64,000 nucleotides of DNA from Heligmosomoides polygyrus polygyrus (Eukaryota; Nematoda; Chromadorea; Rhabditida; Heligmosomidae): NCBI GenBank assembly GCA_947396885.1, contig OX377201.1, positions 7,984,934 to 8,048,933 on the forward strand. The letters run 5' to 3'. The notes below the pieces were generated by a model. The model was not told the DNA's origin and did not search any database. It saw only the letters and a program-made list of their open reading frames with translations. Positions 54,601 through 55,292 of the stretch are shown in pieces. How positions within the stretch are numbered: the stretch's first letter is position 1; each line of letters starts with the position of its first letter. The position numbers were made by a program, and so were the translations under genes.

Positions 54601-55030
54601 TCCCACGAGGTGTGGATGTTGCGTTCGATCGCCGGTGGTGTAAAGGCGTAGAGCATTCCCGCCCGGTCAGAGGGAGGTGCGGGTTCGAGTCCCGCCTGGC
54701 GCTAGAAGTTTTGATCGCAACAAAACATCGATGTGACAGCTTACAACCTCGATACCAGCCAATTGAGGCTTAAAGAAACTGATTTGAGTCTTGTCATTGT
54801 CTGTCCTTAACTCACTTTTTTCGTTTTTCTGGTTATTTTTCCTTCTCTCCTATTTTTCTATTCGGTTTTTAACAGATTGAACTCCGAAAATGTTTCAGAG
54901 AGCCGCGACAACGGCACTGCGAGAATTCCGTCGTACACATCGCGACAACTGGGAGACGACTGCAAGAATCCTCGGCTCGGATCTTGTGTACAAGATTGAG
55001 AATGCGATTGCACCGATCTACTACGCTTAG
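9126..55030 (+). CDS. PA200/Blm10-family proteasome activator (PSME4 homologue), 43 exons, 5' end missing
   Basis: The product belongs to the PSME4/PA200 family: a large HEAT-repeat dome that caps the 20S proteasome, mostly in the nucleus, and favours ubiquitin-independent turnover. Exons: 9126-9355, 9423-9600, 11921-12007, 12077-12186, 12652-12760, 12871-12947, 14419-14581, 17733-17840, 17900-17970, 18203-18356, 18414-18590, 23023-23162, 23296-23368, 23790-23891, 24019-24117, 25116-25226, 25838-25967, 26148-26214, (gap), 34238-34380, 35981-36135, 36898-37058, 37126-37242, 38990-39082, 39137-39262, 41604-41669, 41727-41843, 41963-42102, 42175-42307, 42517-42642, 42714-42859, 43080-43263, 46230-46313, 47656-47829, 47946-48043, 48139-48261, 50547-50664, 50738-50920, 50994-51088, 52950-53073, 53136-53285, 53351-53431, 53491-53655, 54899-55030. 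All have AG/GT borders, and phases agree at every junction except the gap after 26,214. The total is about 1,800 codons, against about 1,840 in mammals; the first ~45 residues are missing. No internal stop was found, so the gene is probably active. Confidence 0.9.
9790..10345. mobile_element. Foldback element 2 with tRNA-like promoters
   Basis: The left part (TTTGCTGAATGG near 9,866, CAACACTCAACCCCATGAG near 9,916, GTGCCGCCTCATAG near 9,959) is mirrored on the right (CTATGAGGCGGCAC near 10,160, CCCATCTCATGGGG..GAGTGTTG near 10,196-10,232, CAGCAAAAAGTAACTG near 10,278). Arms are about 210 bp. The left arm contains TGGCGCAGTAGG and AGTTCGAGTCC, the A and B boxes of a tRNA-like promoter. It lies in the intron 9,601-11,920. 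Confidence 0.75.
9940..10012 (+). other. tRNA-like Pol III promoter segment
   Basis: TGGCGCAGTAGG (A box) and AGTTCGAGTCC (B box) are about 40 bp apart. The promoter points into the loop of foldback element 2; a mirrored copy on the minus strand (about 10,150-10,200) has lost the B box. There is no full cloverleaf. Confidence 0.5.
10690..11035 (-). repeat. Dispersed repeat, inverted relative to 40,855-41,320
   Basis: Reading this stretch on the minus strand gives the same order of words as 40,855-41,320 on the plus strand: CGCGGTGCAAGA, GAAGA..TTCATTCGA, GGCATGCTGCTA, TTCGAAT, GTACGAATTAG, GGTCGAGACATCGTT and GGTGATAACCTTAT. The two copies sit in different introns of the same gene in opposite orientation. 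Class unknown; no long frame. Confidence 0.6.
11070..11220 (-). repeat. Dispersed repeat, inverted relative to 36,348-36,490
   Basis: AGTGGCGTTCTACCCC, TTTAAACAGAGGC, GCAAATGTCTG, CTCTCGAGCAAG and GGGGTAGAAC appear here in the opposite order and strand to 36,348-36,490. It joins directly onto the repeat that is shared with 40.9 kb, so two repeats are juxtaposed here but not there. Confidence 0.55.
11221..11900. other. Intronic DNA, no recognised feature
   Basis: A 156-codon frame on minus (11,142-11,612) shows no recognisable family and overlaps the repeat at 11.1 kb. The stretch near 11,730-11,790 is C-rich. Nothing here is needed for the proteasome activator reading frame. Confidence 0.3.
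11921..12947 (+). CDS. PSME4-like exons 3-6
   Basis: Four short exons (11,921-12,007; 12,077-12,186; 12,652-12,760; 12,871-12,947). They encode [30 protein letters not shown] (family KGFKLWFDELIGLW), [20 protein letters not shown] (family IDWDPYVPKIFTRILRSL) and [12 protein letters not shown] (family ITAMMGGPS). The intron 12,008-12,076 could be read through in frame, but the joined exons match the family far better. Junction phases are 0, 2, 0 and 2. Confidence 0.85.
12985..13420 (-). pseudogene. RTE-type reverse transcriptase fragment
   Basis: Minus-strand frames give the blocks [26 protein letters not shown] and a decayed catalytic LYTDDALLL (near 12,990). They match the RTE copy at 2.6-3.9 kb, in the same order but with frameshifts. 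It is truncated at both ends and lies in the intron 12,948-14,418. Confidence 0.75.
13975..14310. repeat. GC-rich hairpin region
   Basis: Repeated GCGACGA/CGTCGC words, for example GCACAGCGACAGCGG and CGCTCGTCGCTGTGC, are arranged as imperfect inverted repeats. Similar GC-rich hairpins occur at 4.3, 36-38 and 43.6-44.3 kb. It is probably a decayed MITE. Both strands have short open frames that I consider artefacts of GC content. Confidence 0.4.
14419..14581 (+). CDS. PSME4-like exon 7
   Basis: Encodes [20 protein letters not shown] and [14 protein letters not shown]. The HPSN motif and the following RYKxE region match the family (YHPSNNGRW...RERYKK). Entry phase 2 is completed by GG|G from exon 6, and the exit is phase 0. 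The preceding 1.5 kb intron contains an RTE fragment and GC-rich hairpins. Confidence 0.85.
14582..15659. other. Intronic DNA, no clear feature
   Basis: AT-rich to about 15,050, then GC-rich at 15,100-15,430 with CGCGGGAGCATCCGCGG-like short palindromes. No coding or mobile-element signature is recognised. Confidence 0.3.
15660..15827. mobile_element. Foldback MITE, family A
   Basis: GGGGCCAGATTCATAAACGACTTA at the left is mirrored by TAAGTCGTTGACGAATTCGGTCCC-like sequence at the right. The internal ATCAAGCGATATGGTGAGCGATAAG motif is shared with the copies at 35,109 and 36,638. Confidence 0.78.
16477..17622. mobile_element. Foldback element 3 with tRNA-like promoters
   Basis: About 390-bp arms: GGGAATGCCGTCAGCTTCCC at 16,482 is mirrored by GGGAAGCTGACGGCATTCCC at 17,599, and ATGGCCGGCGGAAGTCGCGA at 16,601 by TCGCGGCTTCCGCCGGCCAT at 17,482. 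The arms pair almost continuously to ACGTAAATGCAAGTCG at 17,229. The loop (16,870-17,225) holds a GATCAGCACCCCAAATAACC module that is also found at 31.9 and 32.06 kb. Each arm carries GGCGCAGTGGTAGAG plus GGTTCGGTTCC, a tRNA-like promoter. It lies in the intron 14,582-17,732, ending only about 110 bp before an exon. Confidence 0.82.
16705..16780 (+). other. tRNA-like Pol III promoter segment
   Basis: GGCGCAGTGGTAGAGTGCTCGCT has the D-arm look of a tRNA, and GGTTCGGTTCCCGCC gives a B box and half of a T arm. The reverse copy is at about 17,320-17,395 on the minus strand. No complete acceptor stem is formed. Confidence 0.5.
17733..18590 (+). CDS. PSME4-like exons 8-11
   Basis: Exons 17,733-17,840, 17,900-17,970, 18,203-18,356 and 18,414-18,590. 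Landmarks are [20 protein letters not shown] (family KLTDQDVTDFVQCIIQPVL), [37 protein letters not shown] (family LTEPHQLTATLSCVIGV) and [20 protein letters not shown] (family LLMRALPGVDPNDFSKCMI). The 59- and 57-nt introns are typical of nematodes. The donor at 18,357 is preferred over 18,393, which would leave only a 21-nt intron. Confidence 0.88.
18775..18970. mobile_element. Foldback MITE, family B (ATGTCGCGTAGGTGGGCAGC termini)
   Basis: ATGTCGCGTAGGTGGGCAGC... at the left and ...CTGGTGCTCACCTACGCGACAT at the right are inverted; arms include GGTGGGAAC/GTTCCCATC and CCAATCAGA/TAATTGGCTGG-type words. Copies are at 23,411, 42,893 and 62,791. About 195 bp, non-coding. Confidence 0.78.
19017..19960 (+). 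pseudogene. Mariner-type (DD34D) transposase pseudogene, left part
   Basis: The terminal sequence GTGTCTGGAAAGTTTTGAGA at 19,020 is the inverse of the 3' terminus near 21,737-21,761. Broken + strand frames show the mariner N-terminal [14 protein letters not shown] block, then [18 protein letters not shown], and the C-terminal catalytic part [20 protein letters not shown] (about 19,687). The spacing from the Asp of MDSARPH to the Asp of SPCDFH fits DD34D. The first catalytic Asp region is deleted. A 60-bp piece of the 3' coding end is duplicated out of order at 19,501-19,562 (original at 19,872-19,930). The element is interrupted at its 3' side by the Penelope-like element. Confidence 0.8.
19985..21690 (+). 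pseudogene. Penelope-like retroelement with RT and GIY-YIG endonuclease
   Basis: The + strand frame to 20,385 shows PLE-type reverse transcriptase blocks: [14 protein letters not shown] (about 20,080), [17 protein letters not shown] (about 20,275) and a catalytic CR-IDDCFV, where the residue before IDDC is a TAA stop (20,383-20,385). A second frame (20,484-21,350) continues with an R-rich region, CVICPFG and the GIY-YIG domain [20 protein letters not shown] followed by RVKEHL (21,025-21,110). The order RT then C-terminal GIY-YIG identifies the canonical Penelope/Neptune type. The typical PLE tail CTGAAGAAGGCGACAACGCC lies at 21,590. The copy is 5'-truncated and frameshifted, hence dead. Confidence 0.88.
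21576..21628 (+). ncRNA. Hammerhead-ribozyme-like motif in the PLE 3' region
   Basis: CTGAAGA (21,590-21,596) fits the CUGANGA core. GGCG-ACAA-CGCC (21,598-21,609) forms stem II, and GAAA-CG-TC (21,610-21,617) supplies the GAAA core and a GUC cleavage triplet. The flanking GGCT/AGCC (21,586-21,589 / 21,618-21,621) pair as stem I. Stem III would be only two pairs, as in the short hammerheads described in Penelope-like elements. One unpaired A (21,597) sits beside stem II. Self-cleavage is inferred from family knowledge only. Confidence 0.6.
21691..21762 (+). mobile_element. Right end of the interrupted mariner
   Basis: TCTGAATATTCTCAAAACCTTTCGGACACTC is the inverse of the terminus at 19,018-19,045. 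It shows that the PLE landed inside this mariner's 3' part and was not merely next to it. Confidence 0.65.
21770..22965 (-). pseudogene. Decayed maT-like mariner transposon
   Basis: The right end CTTATTCTGGAACACCCTGTATAG reads inverted as a Tc1/mariner-like terminus (CTATACAGGGTGTTCC). Minus-strand frames retain only scraps, such as a C-terminal VLPGFESNG block near 22,000 that corresponds to the SPDxNPxD/E catalytic region, and [15 protein letters not shown] near 22,700. The gene order and the GATTCGAAGTGG-type border near 21,800 match the better copy at 32,961-34,152. It abuts the mariner/PLE nest on its left. Confidence 0.6.
23023..26214 (+). CDS. PSME4-like exons 12-18
   Basis: Exons 23,023-23,162, 23,296-23,368, 23,790-23,891, 24,019-24,117, 25,116-25,226, 25,838-25,967 and 26,148-26,214. 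The first continues directly from exon 11 across a 4.4 kb transposon-filled intron ([13 protein letters not shown] against the family STLVPLVDCS). Later landmarks are [25 protein letters not shown] (family VAGRMVADMCRAA), [16 protein letters not shown] and [16 protein letters not shown] (family NLLHHLLRST). The acceptor at 25,115 is weak (TTATAAG) but keeps phase. The donor at 25,968 (GTACGG) is also chosen on phase. The exit at 26,214 is phase 2. Confidence 0.78.
23411..23605. mobile_element. Foldback MITE, family B
   Basis: ATGTCACGAAGATGGGCAGCATT at the left mirrors AATGCTGCCCATCTTCGCAACAT at the right. It lies in the intron 23,369-23,789. Confidence 0.75.
24340..24920 (-). pseudogene. RTE-type LINE, C-terminal fragment
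   Basis: The minus-strand frame 24,917-24,351 is open for 188 codons and holds the region after the RT catalytic centre: [72 protein letters not shown] and [13 protein letters not shown]. This is the hookworm-type RTE endonuclease-reverse transcriptase C-terminal region. The 5' part is absent. It is intronic (24,118-25,115), antisense to the host gene. Confidence 0.85.
26340..27330. repeat. Dispersed repeat, copy 2 (partner at 7,840-8,640)
   Basis: GTGATCTCCAACAACAC, AAACTTGGGTAATTAAACC, GTACGCACGCGACTA, ATACCAAAAAACCCACTTTG, AACAAGATGTGATAACAACAC and GACGACTTGTCGTCGAG occur in the same order as in copy 1. Intronic (26,215-34,237). No recognised protein. Confidence 0.55.
27331..29789. other. 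Intronic DNA without recognised features
   Basis: AT-rich, with only short frames. One stretch at 28,640-28,735 has exon-like borders (TTTTAG...GAG|GTAAAC) but does not fit the family alignment here. A missing linking exon of the proteasome activator may lie in this intron. Confidence 0.3.
29790..31130 (-). pseudogene. RTE-type LINE pseudogene
   Basis: Minus-strand frames in order: [17 protein letters not shown] (about 31,040), [11 protein letters not shown] and [17 protein letters not shown] (about 30,840-30,760), FDRVPHEA (about 30,680), the intact catalytic [10 protein letters not shown] (about 30,430), and a C-terminal [13 protein letters not shown] (about 29,920). Multiple stops and frameshifts. 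It is closest to the copy at 2.6-3.9 kb. It lies antisense in the large intron. Confidence 0.8.
31439..32650. mobile_element. Foldback element 4 with tRNA-like promoters
   Basis: A 1.2 kb inverted repeat with about 350-bp near-perfect outer arms. ATACTATCTCAACGGTAGGT at 31,453 mirrors ACCTACCGTTGAGATAGTAT near 32,620, and each arm encodes the same 109-codon shadow frame in opposite directions. A second, inner inverted pair is built from GTGCTGATCACGAATCTGAC (31,913) and its inverse (about 32,040), the module also seen at 16.98 kb. The left arm carries GGTGGCGTAGTAGG and GGGGTTTGGATCC, a tRNA-like promoter. The high arm identity suggests a recent origin or gene conversion. Confidence 0.88.
31675..31736 (+). 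other. tRNA-like Pol III promoter segment
   Basis: TGGCGTAGTAGG resembles an A box and GGTTTGGATCC a degenerate B box, about 40 bp apart. The mirror copy is at about 32,350-32,410 on the minus strand. Confidence 0.45.
32961..34152 (-). pseudogene. maT-like mariner transposon with long inverted ends
   Basis: Ends read TACACGGTGAACCAAAATAA and (inverted) TATACAGGGTAAACGAAAATG. The minus strand encodes [13 protein letters not shown] (about 34,000, first catalytic Asp), [43 protein letters not shown] (second Asp) and [17 protein letters not shown] (third acidic residue). One frameshift splits it near 33,800. Counting from the second Asp gives a 37-residue spacing to Glu. The N-terminal DNA-binding part is missing. 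The left ~200 bp (32,961-33,165) is an inverted duplicate of the right end, so the termini are far longer than usual. A separate hairpin MITE is inserted at about 33,195-33,485. Confidence 0.82.
33195..33485. mobile_element. Hairpin MITE nested in the maT-like element
   Basis: CCTTTGTCATACCATC...GAGCGACGCCTAATGATATG is repeated and inverted several times, with CCATATCGAT..ATCGATATGG arms. Fragments of the same unit (CATTAGGCGTCGCTCGGGGT) are at 45,225-45,262, and related hairpins at 38,290 and 49,700. It interrupts the transposon between its terminus and coding part. Confidence 0.65.
34238..37242 (+). CDS. PSME4-like exons 19-22
   Basis: Exons 34,238-34,380, 35,981-36,135, 36,898-37,058 and 37,126-37,242. 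They encode [20 protein letters not shown] (family LGIQWHVPSSEEV), [15 protein letters not shown] (family HNCLIGSGNLLPP), [20 protein letters not shown] (family SRENHREVIATVIRKLLNH) and [18 protein letters not shown]. Exon 19 starts in phase 0 whereas exon 18 ends in phase 2, so at least one exon of about 25 codons is missing in the 8 kb between them. That missing part is a poorly conserved region of the family. Confidence 0.85.
34930..35010 (+). other. tRNA-like Pol III promoter segment
   Basis: GTGGTGGCGCAAGCGG (A-box region) is followed by TTCTGGTTCAACTCTCC (B-box region). The mirror on the minus strand at 35,580-35,660 has the cleaner GGTTCGACTCTC B box. Confidence 0.5.
35109..35269. mobile_element. 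Foldback MITE, family A
   Basis: GGGGCCGGATTCATCAACGACTTACGT at the left is mirrored by ACGTAAGTTGTTGATGAATCCAGCCCC at the right. The central TTATCAAGCGATATGGTGAGCGATAAG is shared with other members. Confidence 0.82.
35770..35929. mobile_element. Foldback MITE, family A
   Basis: GGCCGGATTCATCAACGATT and CAGCCGAAATCCCTGATA arms are mirrored by TATCAGGGATTTCGGCTG and ATCGTTGATGAATCCGGTCC. The internal CAGCCGAAATCCCT arms make it closest to the 1,677 copy. The next exon begins 50 bp after its end. Confidence 0.82.
36168..36625. mobile_element. GC-rich hairpin MITE with poly-G tract
   Basis: GCGTGCACACTTTGCAGCGG near 36,182 mirrors CCGCTGCAAAGTGTGCACGC near 36,601. The inner part has repeated CGCGGCAGC and a G-run of about 14 near 36,320. 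The section 36,348-36,490 is the repeat also found inverted at 11,070-11,220, so it seems to be an insertion in the hairpin. Non-coding. Confidence 0.6.
36638..36816. mobile_element. Foldback MITE, family A
   Basis: GAGCCGGATTCATCAACGACTTACGTAACTTTAACAGAGAATT is mirrored by AATTCTCTGTTAAAGTTACATAAGTCGTTGACAAATCCGGCCC. It carries two head-to-head copies of ATCAAGCGATATGGTGAGCGATAAG. The exon at 36,898 starts about 80 bp beyond it. Confidence 0.83.
37450..37740. mobile_element. GC-rich hairpin MITE (GCGGCAAA family), second copy
   Basis: GCACACTTGCGGCAAAACGGC and CTCTGTCGGCGGCAAAGCGGCTGCAG are shared with 4,256-4,560, including the AACGCGGTTTCATTATCA words in between. Confidence 0.55.
37736..38155. 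mobile_element. GC-rich hairpin MITE (CACACTTCTGCGACA family)
   Basis: GCCCATTCACACTTCTGCGACACCGCGGC at the left mirrors GCCGCGGTGTCGCAGAAGTGTGCATGGGC at the right (38,115-38,150). A second partial start (CCCATGCACACTTCCGCGACA) occurs at 37,823, so two copies are nested or one is duplicated. A related full copy is at 43,583-43,925. Confidence 0.7.
38150..38425. mobile_element. Two adjacent hairpin MITEs with GCGACGCGATC arms
   Basis: AAGCCTTGTTTATTGTGCACGCGACGCG at 38,150 mirrors CGCGTCGCGCGTTGCGTGCATACTAAACAAAGCCTT at 38,284, enclosing AATTGATCAATCGCGTCGCTCGATCAATT. Next to it, 38,290-38,400 is half of a similar element (GCGACGCGACGCCACGCATTG...GATCAAGCGACGCGATCGACCAATTTGGTCACTA), with a second copy at 49,688-49,800. 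Confidence 0.65.
38990..39262 (+). CDS. PSME4-like exons 23-24
   Basis: Exons 38,990-39,082 and 39,137-39,262 are separated by a 54-nt intron. They encode [17 protein letters not shown] (family MIRDLLRLSTSSYSQ) and [20 protein letters not shown] (family VRNKAQQTFFAALGAYNF), a HEAT-repeat pair. All borders are phase 0. Confidence 0.85.
39840..40228 (+). pseudogene. Unrecognised intronless coding remnant with one frameshift
   Basis: A + strand frame of 99 codons (39,840-40,139) has protein-like composition (for example [20 protein letters not shown], then [11 protein letters not shown]). After a one-base shift near 40,120 it continues as [20 protein letters not shown] to a TAA at 40,228. It has no splice borders and does not fit the proteasome activator. 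It could be a retrocopy of another gene or a transposon remnant. I do not recognise the family. Confidence 0.35.
40855..41320 (+). repeat. Dispersed repeat, partner of 10,690-11,035
   Basis: See the minus-oriented partner; shared words in order include CGGTGCAAGAGG, GGCATGCTGCTA, CCATCTTCGAATAG, GTGGGTCGAGACATCGTTCTGACAT and GGTGATAACCTTATGAATAG. It lies in the intron 39,263-41,603. Confidence 0.6.
41604..43263 (+). CDS. PSME4-like exons 25-31
   Basis: Seven exons: 41,604-41,669, 41,727-41,843, 41,963-42,102, 42,175-42,307, 42,517-42,642, 42,714-42,859 and 43,080-43,263. Landmarks are [14 protein letters not shown] (family GALYCLLGNHSG), [19 protein letters not shown] (family KPSIVRLFDDLAEKI), [40 protein letters not shown] (family [20 protein letters not shown]), [20 protein letters not shown] (family [20 protein letters not shown]) and YGCYKWPS (family GYYTWPK). 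The RPDN...YDS and YxWP blocks are diagnostic. The acceptor at 42,174 (TTCTTTAAG) is chosen because it restores phase. Confidence 0.88.
42893..43015. mobile_element. Foldback MITE, family B, shortened copy
   Basis: CATGTCGCGGAGATGGGCAGC at the left has the family terminus. The inner ATTGGCTGGCGCGTTATAAC at the right has the inner arm, but the outer right terminus is missing. It sits in the intron 42,860-43,079, 65 bp before the next exon. Confidence 0.65.
43583..43925. mobile_element. GC-rich hairpin MITE (CACACTTCTGCGACA family)
   Basis: GGCCTATGCACACTTCTGCGACAGCGCGG mirrors CCGCGGTGTTGCAGAAGTGTGCATGGGCT. The inner CACGTGCCGCAGG, CGGCTATCGCAGGC and GGGGACGTCGG words are shared with 37,736-38,155. 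Confidence 0.72.
43965..44345. mobile_element. GC-rich hairpin element plus family A fragment
   Basis: AAAGCGGCTTTCACGCTGCCGTTGC at 43,985 and a second GGAGCTTTCACACTGCTGTTGCCGC at 44,078 are mirrored by GCAATGGCAGTGTGAAACCCGCTT at 44,290-44,313. At 44,313-44,345 AAGACCAGATTCACCAACGACTTATCTGACTG looks like one end of a family A MITE. Confidence 0.45.
44346..45190. other. Intronic DNA, no recognised feature
   Basis: Short frames only; no mirrored ends and no match to other parts of the window. Confidence 0.3.
45278..46060 (+). pseudogene. Short mariner (DD34D-type) remnant with intact terminal repeats
   Basis: TTAGGTTGGTGAAAAAGTCTTGCACC at the left mirrors GGTGCAAGACTTTCACCAACCTAA at the right. 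The 783-bp interior holds broken + strand frames with the mariner C-terminus [15 protein letters not shown] (about 45,940). About a third of a normal mariner is missing. A hairpin MITE fragment precedes it at 45,195-45,262. The adjacent exon (46,230) is not affected. Confidence 0.8.
46230..48261 (+). CDS. PSME4-like exons 32-35
   Basis: Exons 46,230-46,313, 47,656-47,829, 47,946-48,043 and 48,139-48,261. They encode [16 protein letters not shown] (family LFKGIFRNFDDAFLPVL), [16 protein letters not shown] (family RCVAEIIAGLIRGSKH), [16 protein letters not shown] and [20 protein letters not shown] (family QEWRVPELLHRLLKYLEP). The donor at 48,044 (GTGAGT) is used in place of the one 2 nt upstream because it keeps phase with the next exon. 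Confidence 0.85.
46314..47655. other. Intronic DNA, unexplained frames
   Basis: Frames of 115 codons (+, 46,362-46,709), 128 codons (-, 46,664-47,050) and 141 codons (-, 46,768-47,193) show no recognisable motifs. They overlap each other and are probably chance or relics. No repeat partner in the window. Confidence 0.3.
48262..50546. other. Large intron with MITE fragments only
   Basis: A one-armed family A MITE lies at 49,161-49,252 (TCATCAATGACTTGTGGCGACTTAACAGAGAAATTACAGCCGAAATTCC). A hairpin related to 38,290 lies at 49,688-49,800. The rest is AT-rich with no recognised feature. A GC-richer patch at 48,440-48,670 has no partner in the window. Confidence 0.45.
50547..51088 (+). CDS. PSME4-like exons 36-38
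   Basis: Exons 50,547-50,664, 50,738-50,920 and 50,994-51,088. The middle exon holds a low-complexity Ser/Asn/Gln-rich linker ([19 protein letters not shown]), comparable in position to the acidic linker before the family's GIKLLKTILKWL block. The last exon encodes [19 protein letters not shown] (family TEQLQLLPLFFKIAP). The 73-nt introns are AT-rich with TTTAG and CTGCAG acceptors. Confidence 0.83.
51089..52949. other. Intron with two foldback regions and a tRNA-like stretch
   Basis: 51,590-51,880: an inverted pair built on AAAATCTGACATTCGTTTTTG and AAACGGATGTCAGATTCTTG, related to the GATCAGCACCCCAAATAACC module of 17.0 and 32.0 kb; another diverged copy is at 52,790-52,870. 51,890-52,115: minus-strand TGGCTCACGTGGTAAGAGCG looks like a tRNA D-arm. 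52,540-52,690: CGCCTCTCCTCACCGGGCCCAG mirrors CTGGGCCCGGTGAGGAGAGGCG. All non-coding. Confidence 0.5.
52950..53655 (+). CDS. PSME4-like exons 39-42
   Basis: Exons 52,950-53,073, 53,136-53,285, 53,351-53,431 and 53,491-53,655, with 59-65-nt introns. They encode [39 protein letters not shown] (family WHARYTVLTYLQTMVFYNL), [17 protein letters not shown] (family LEVREMAATTLSGLLQC) and [20 protein letters not shown] (family [20 protein letters not shown]). This is the best conserved part of the gene. Confidence 0.92.
53682..53707 (+). repeat. (CT)n microsatellite
   Basis: An uninterrupted run of about 13 CT units lies near the start of the last intron. Confidence 0.9.
54311..54795. mobile_element. 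Foldback element 6 with outward tRNA-like sequences
   Basis: TCAGTTTCTTTAAGCCTCAA at 54,318 mirrors TTGAGGCTTAAAGAAACTGA at 54,764, and AACGCAACATCCACACCTCG at 54,480 mirrors CGAGGTGTGGATGTTGCGTT near 54,607. Arms are about 190 bp around a 95-bp loop. Each arm contains a tRNA-like block (minus at 54,396-54,475, plus at 54,630-54,705). It lies in the last intron, about 100 bp before the terminal exon. Confidence 0.86.
54630..54705 (+). tRNA. tRNA-like relic (right arm of foldback element 6)
   Basis: GTGGTGTAAAGGCGTAGAGC resembles a D arm, and GCGGGTTCGAGTCCCGC forms a perfect T arm and B box. The anticodon region does not give a 7-nt loop, and the acceptor ends pair only partly. It is probably a tRNA-derived SINE head and not a working tRNA. 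A mirror copy is on the minus strand at 54,396-54,475. Confidence 0.4.
54899..55030 (+). CDS. PSME4-like last exon with C-terminal Tyr-Tyr-Ala
   Basis: Encodes [17 protein letters not shown] (family LSNFRRTHHDNWQEH) and ends in APIYYA followed by TAG. In yeast Blm10 and mammalian PA200 the C-terminal Tyr-Tyr-Ala inserts between 20S alpha subunits and helps open the gate, so its presence argues for a functional product. The acceptor is TGTTTCAG at 54,898. An upstream AACAG at 54,875 would shift the frame. Confidence 0.93.
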   Translation, partial: RAATTALREFRRTHRDNWETTARILGSDLVYKIENAIAPIYYA

Positions 55031-55197
55031 AATTCTCCCTTATTAACTTACTGCGCCACGCTGTCATATAGTACTGTGATAACCGTTCTTCATATGCTAG
55101 TCACAATGCAATAACGCCTATGTAAATAATTCCGTGGATACTTTCAATACTAACCCGTCCAAATATGCGCCTGTGTGTCTGGTAGTTCGGCAACGCA

Positions 55198-55203
55198 AAT
55201 AAA
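55198..55203 (+). promoter_or_regulatory. Candidate polyadenylation signal AATAAA
   Basis: A canonical AATAAA occurs about 168 nt after the stop of the proteasome activator gene and before the mariner that starts at 55,293. The position suits a nematode 3' UTR. Cleavage is not shown. Confidence 0.55.
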
Positions 55204-55292
55204 GTTGCAAGCGTTTCTCGCTTCAAGGGAACGAATGAGAACATCATGACATTCCACTAGATGTTTCGGTGCTCAATATTGCCGATTAAATA

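Noticed and set aside
54630..54705. A functional tRNA gene
   Set aside because: The T arm and B box are good, but the anticodon region gives no 7-nt loop, the acceptor ends pair only partly, and the same block is present as a mirrored copy in the other arm of an inverted repeat.
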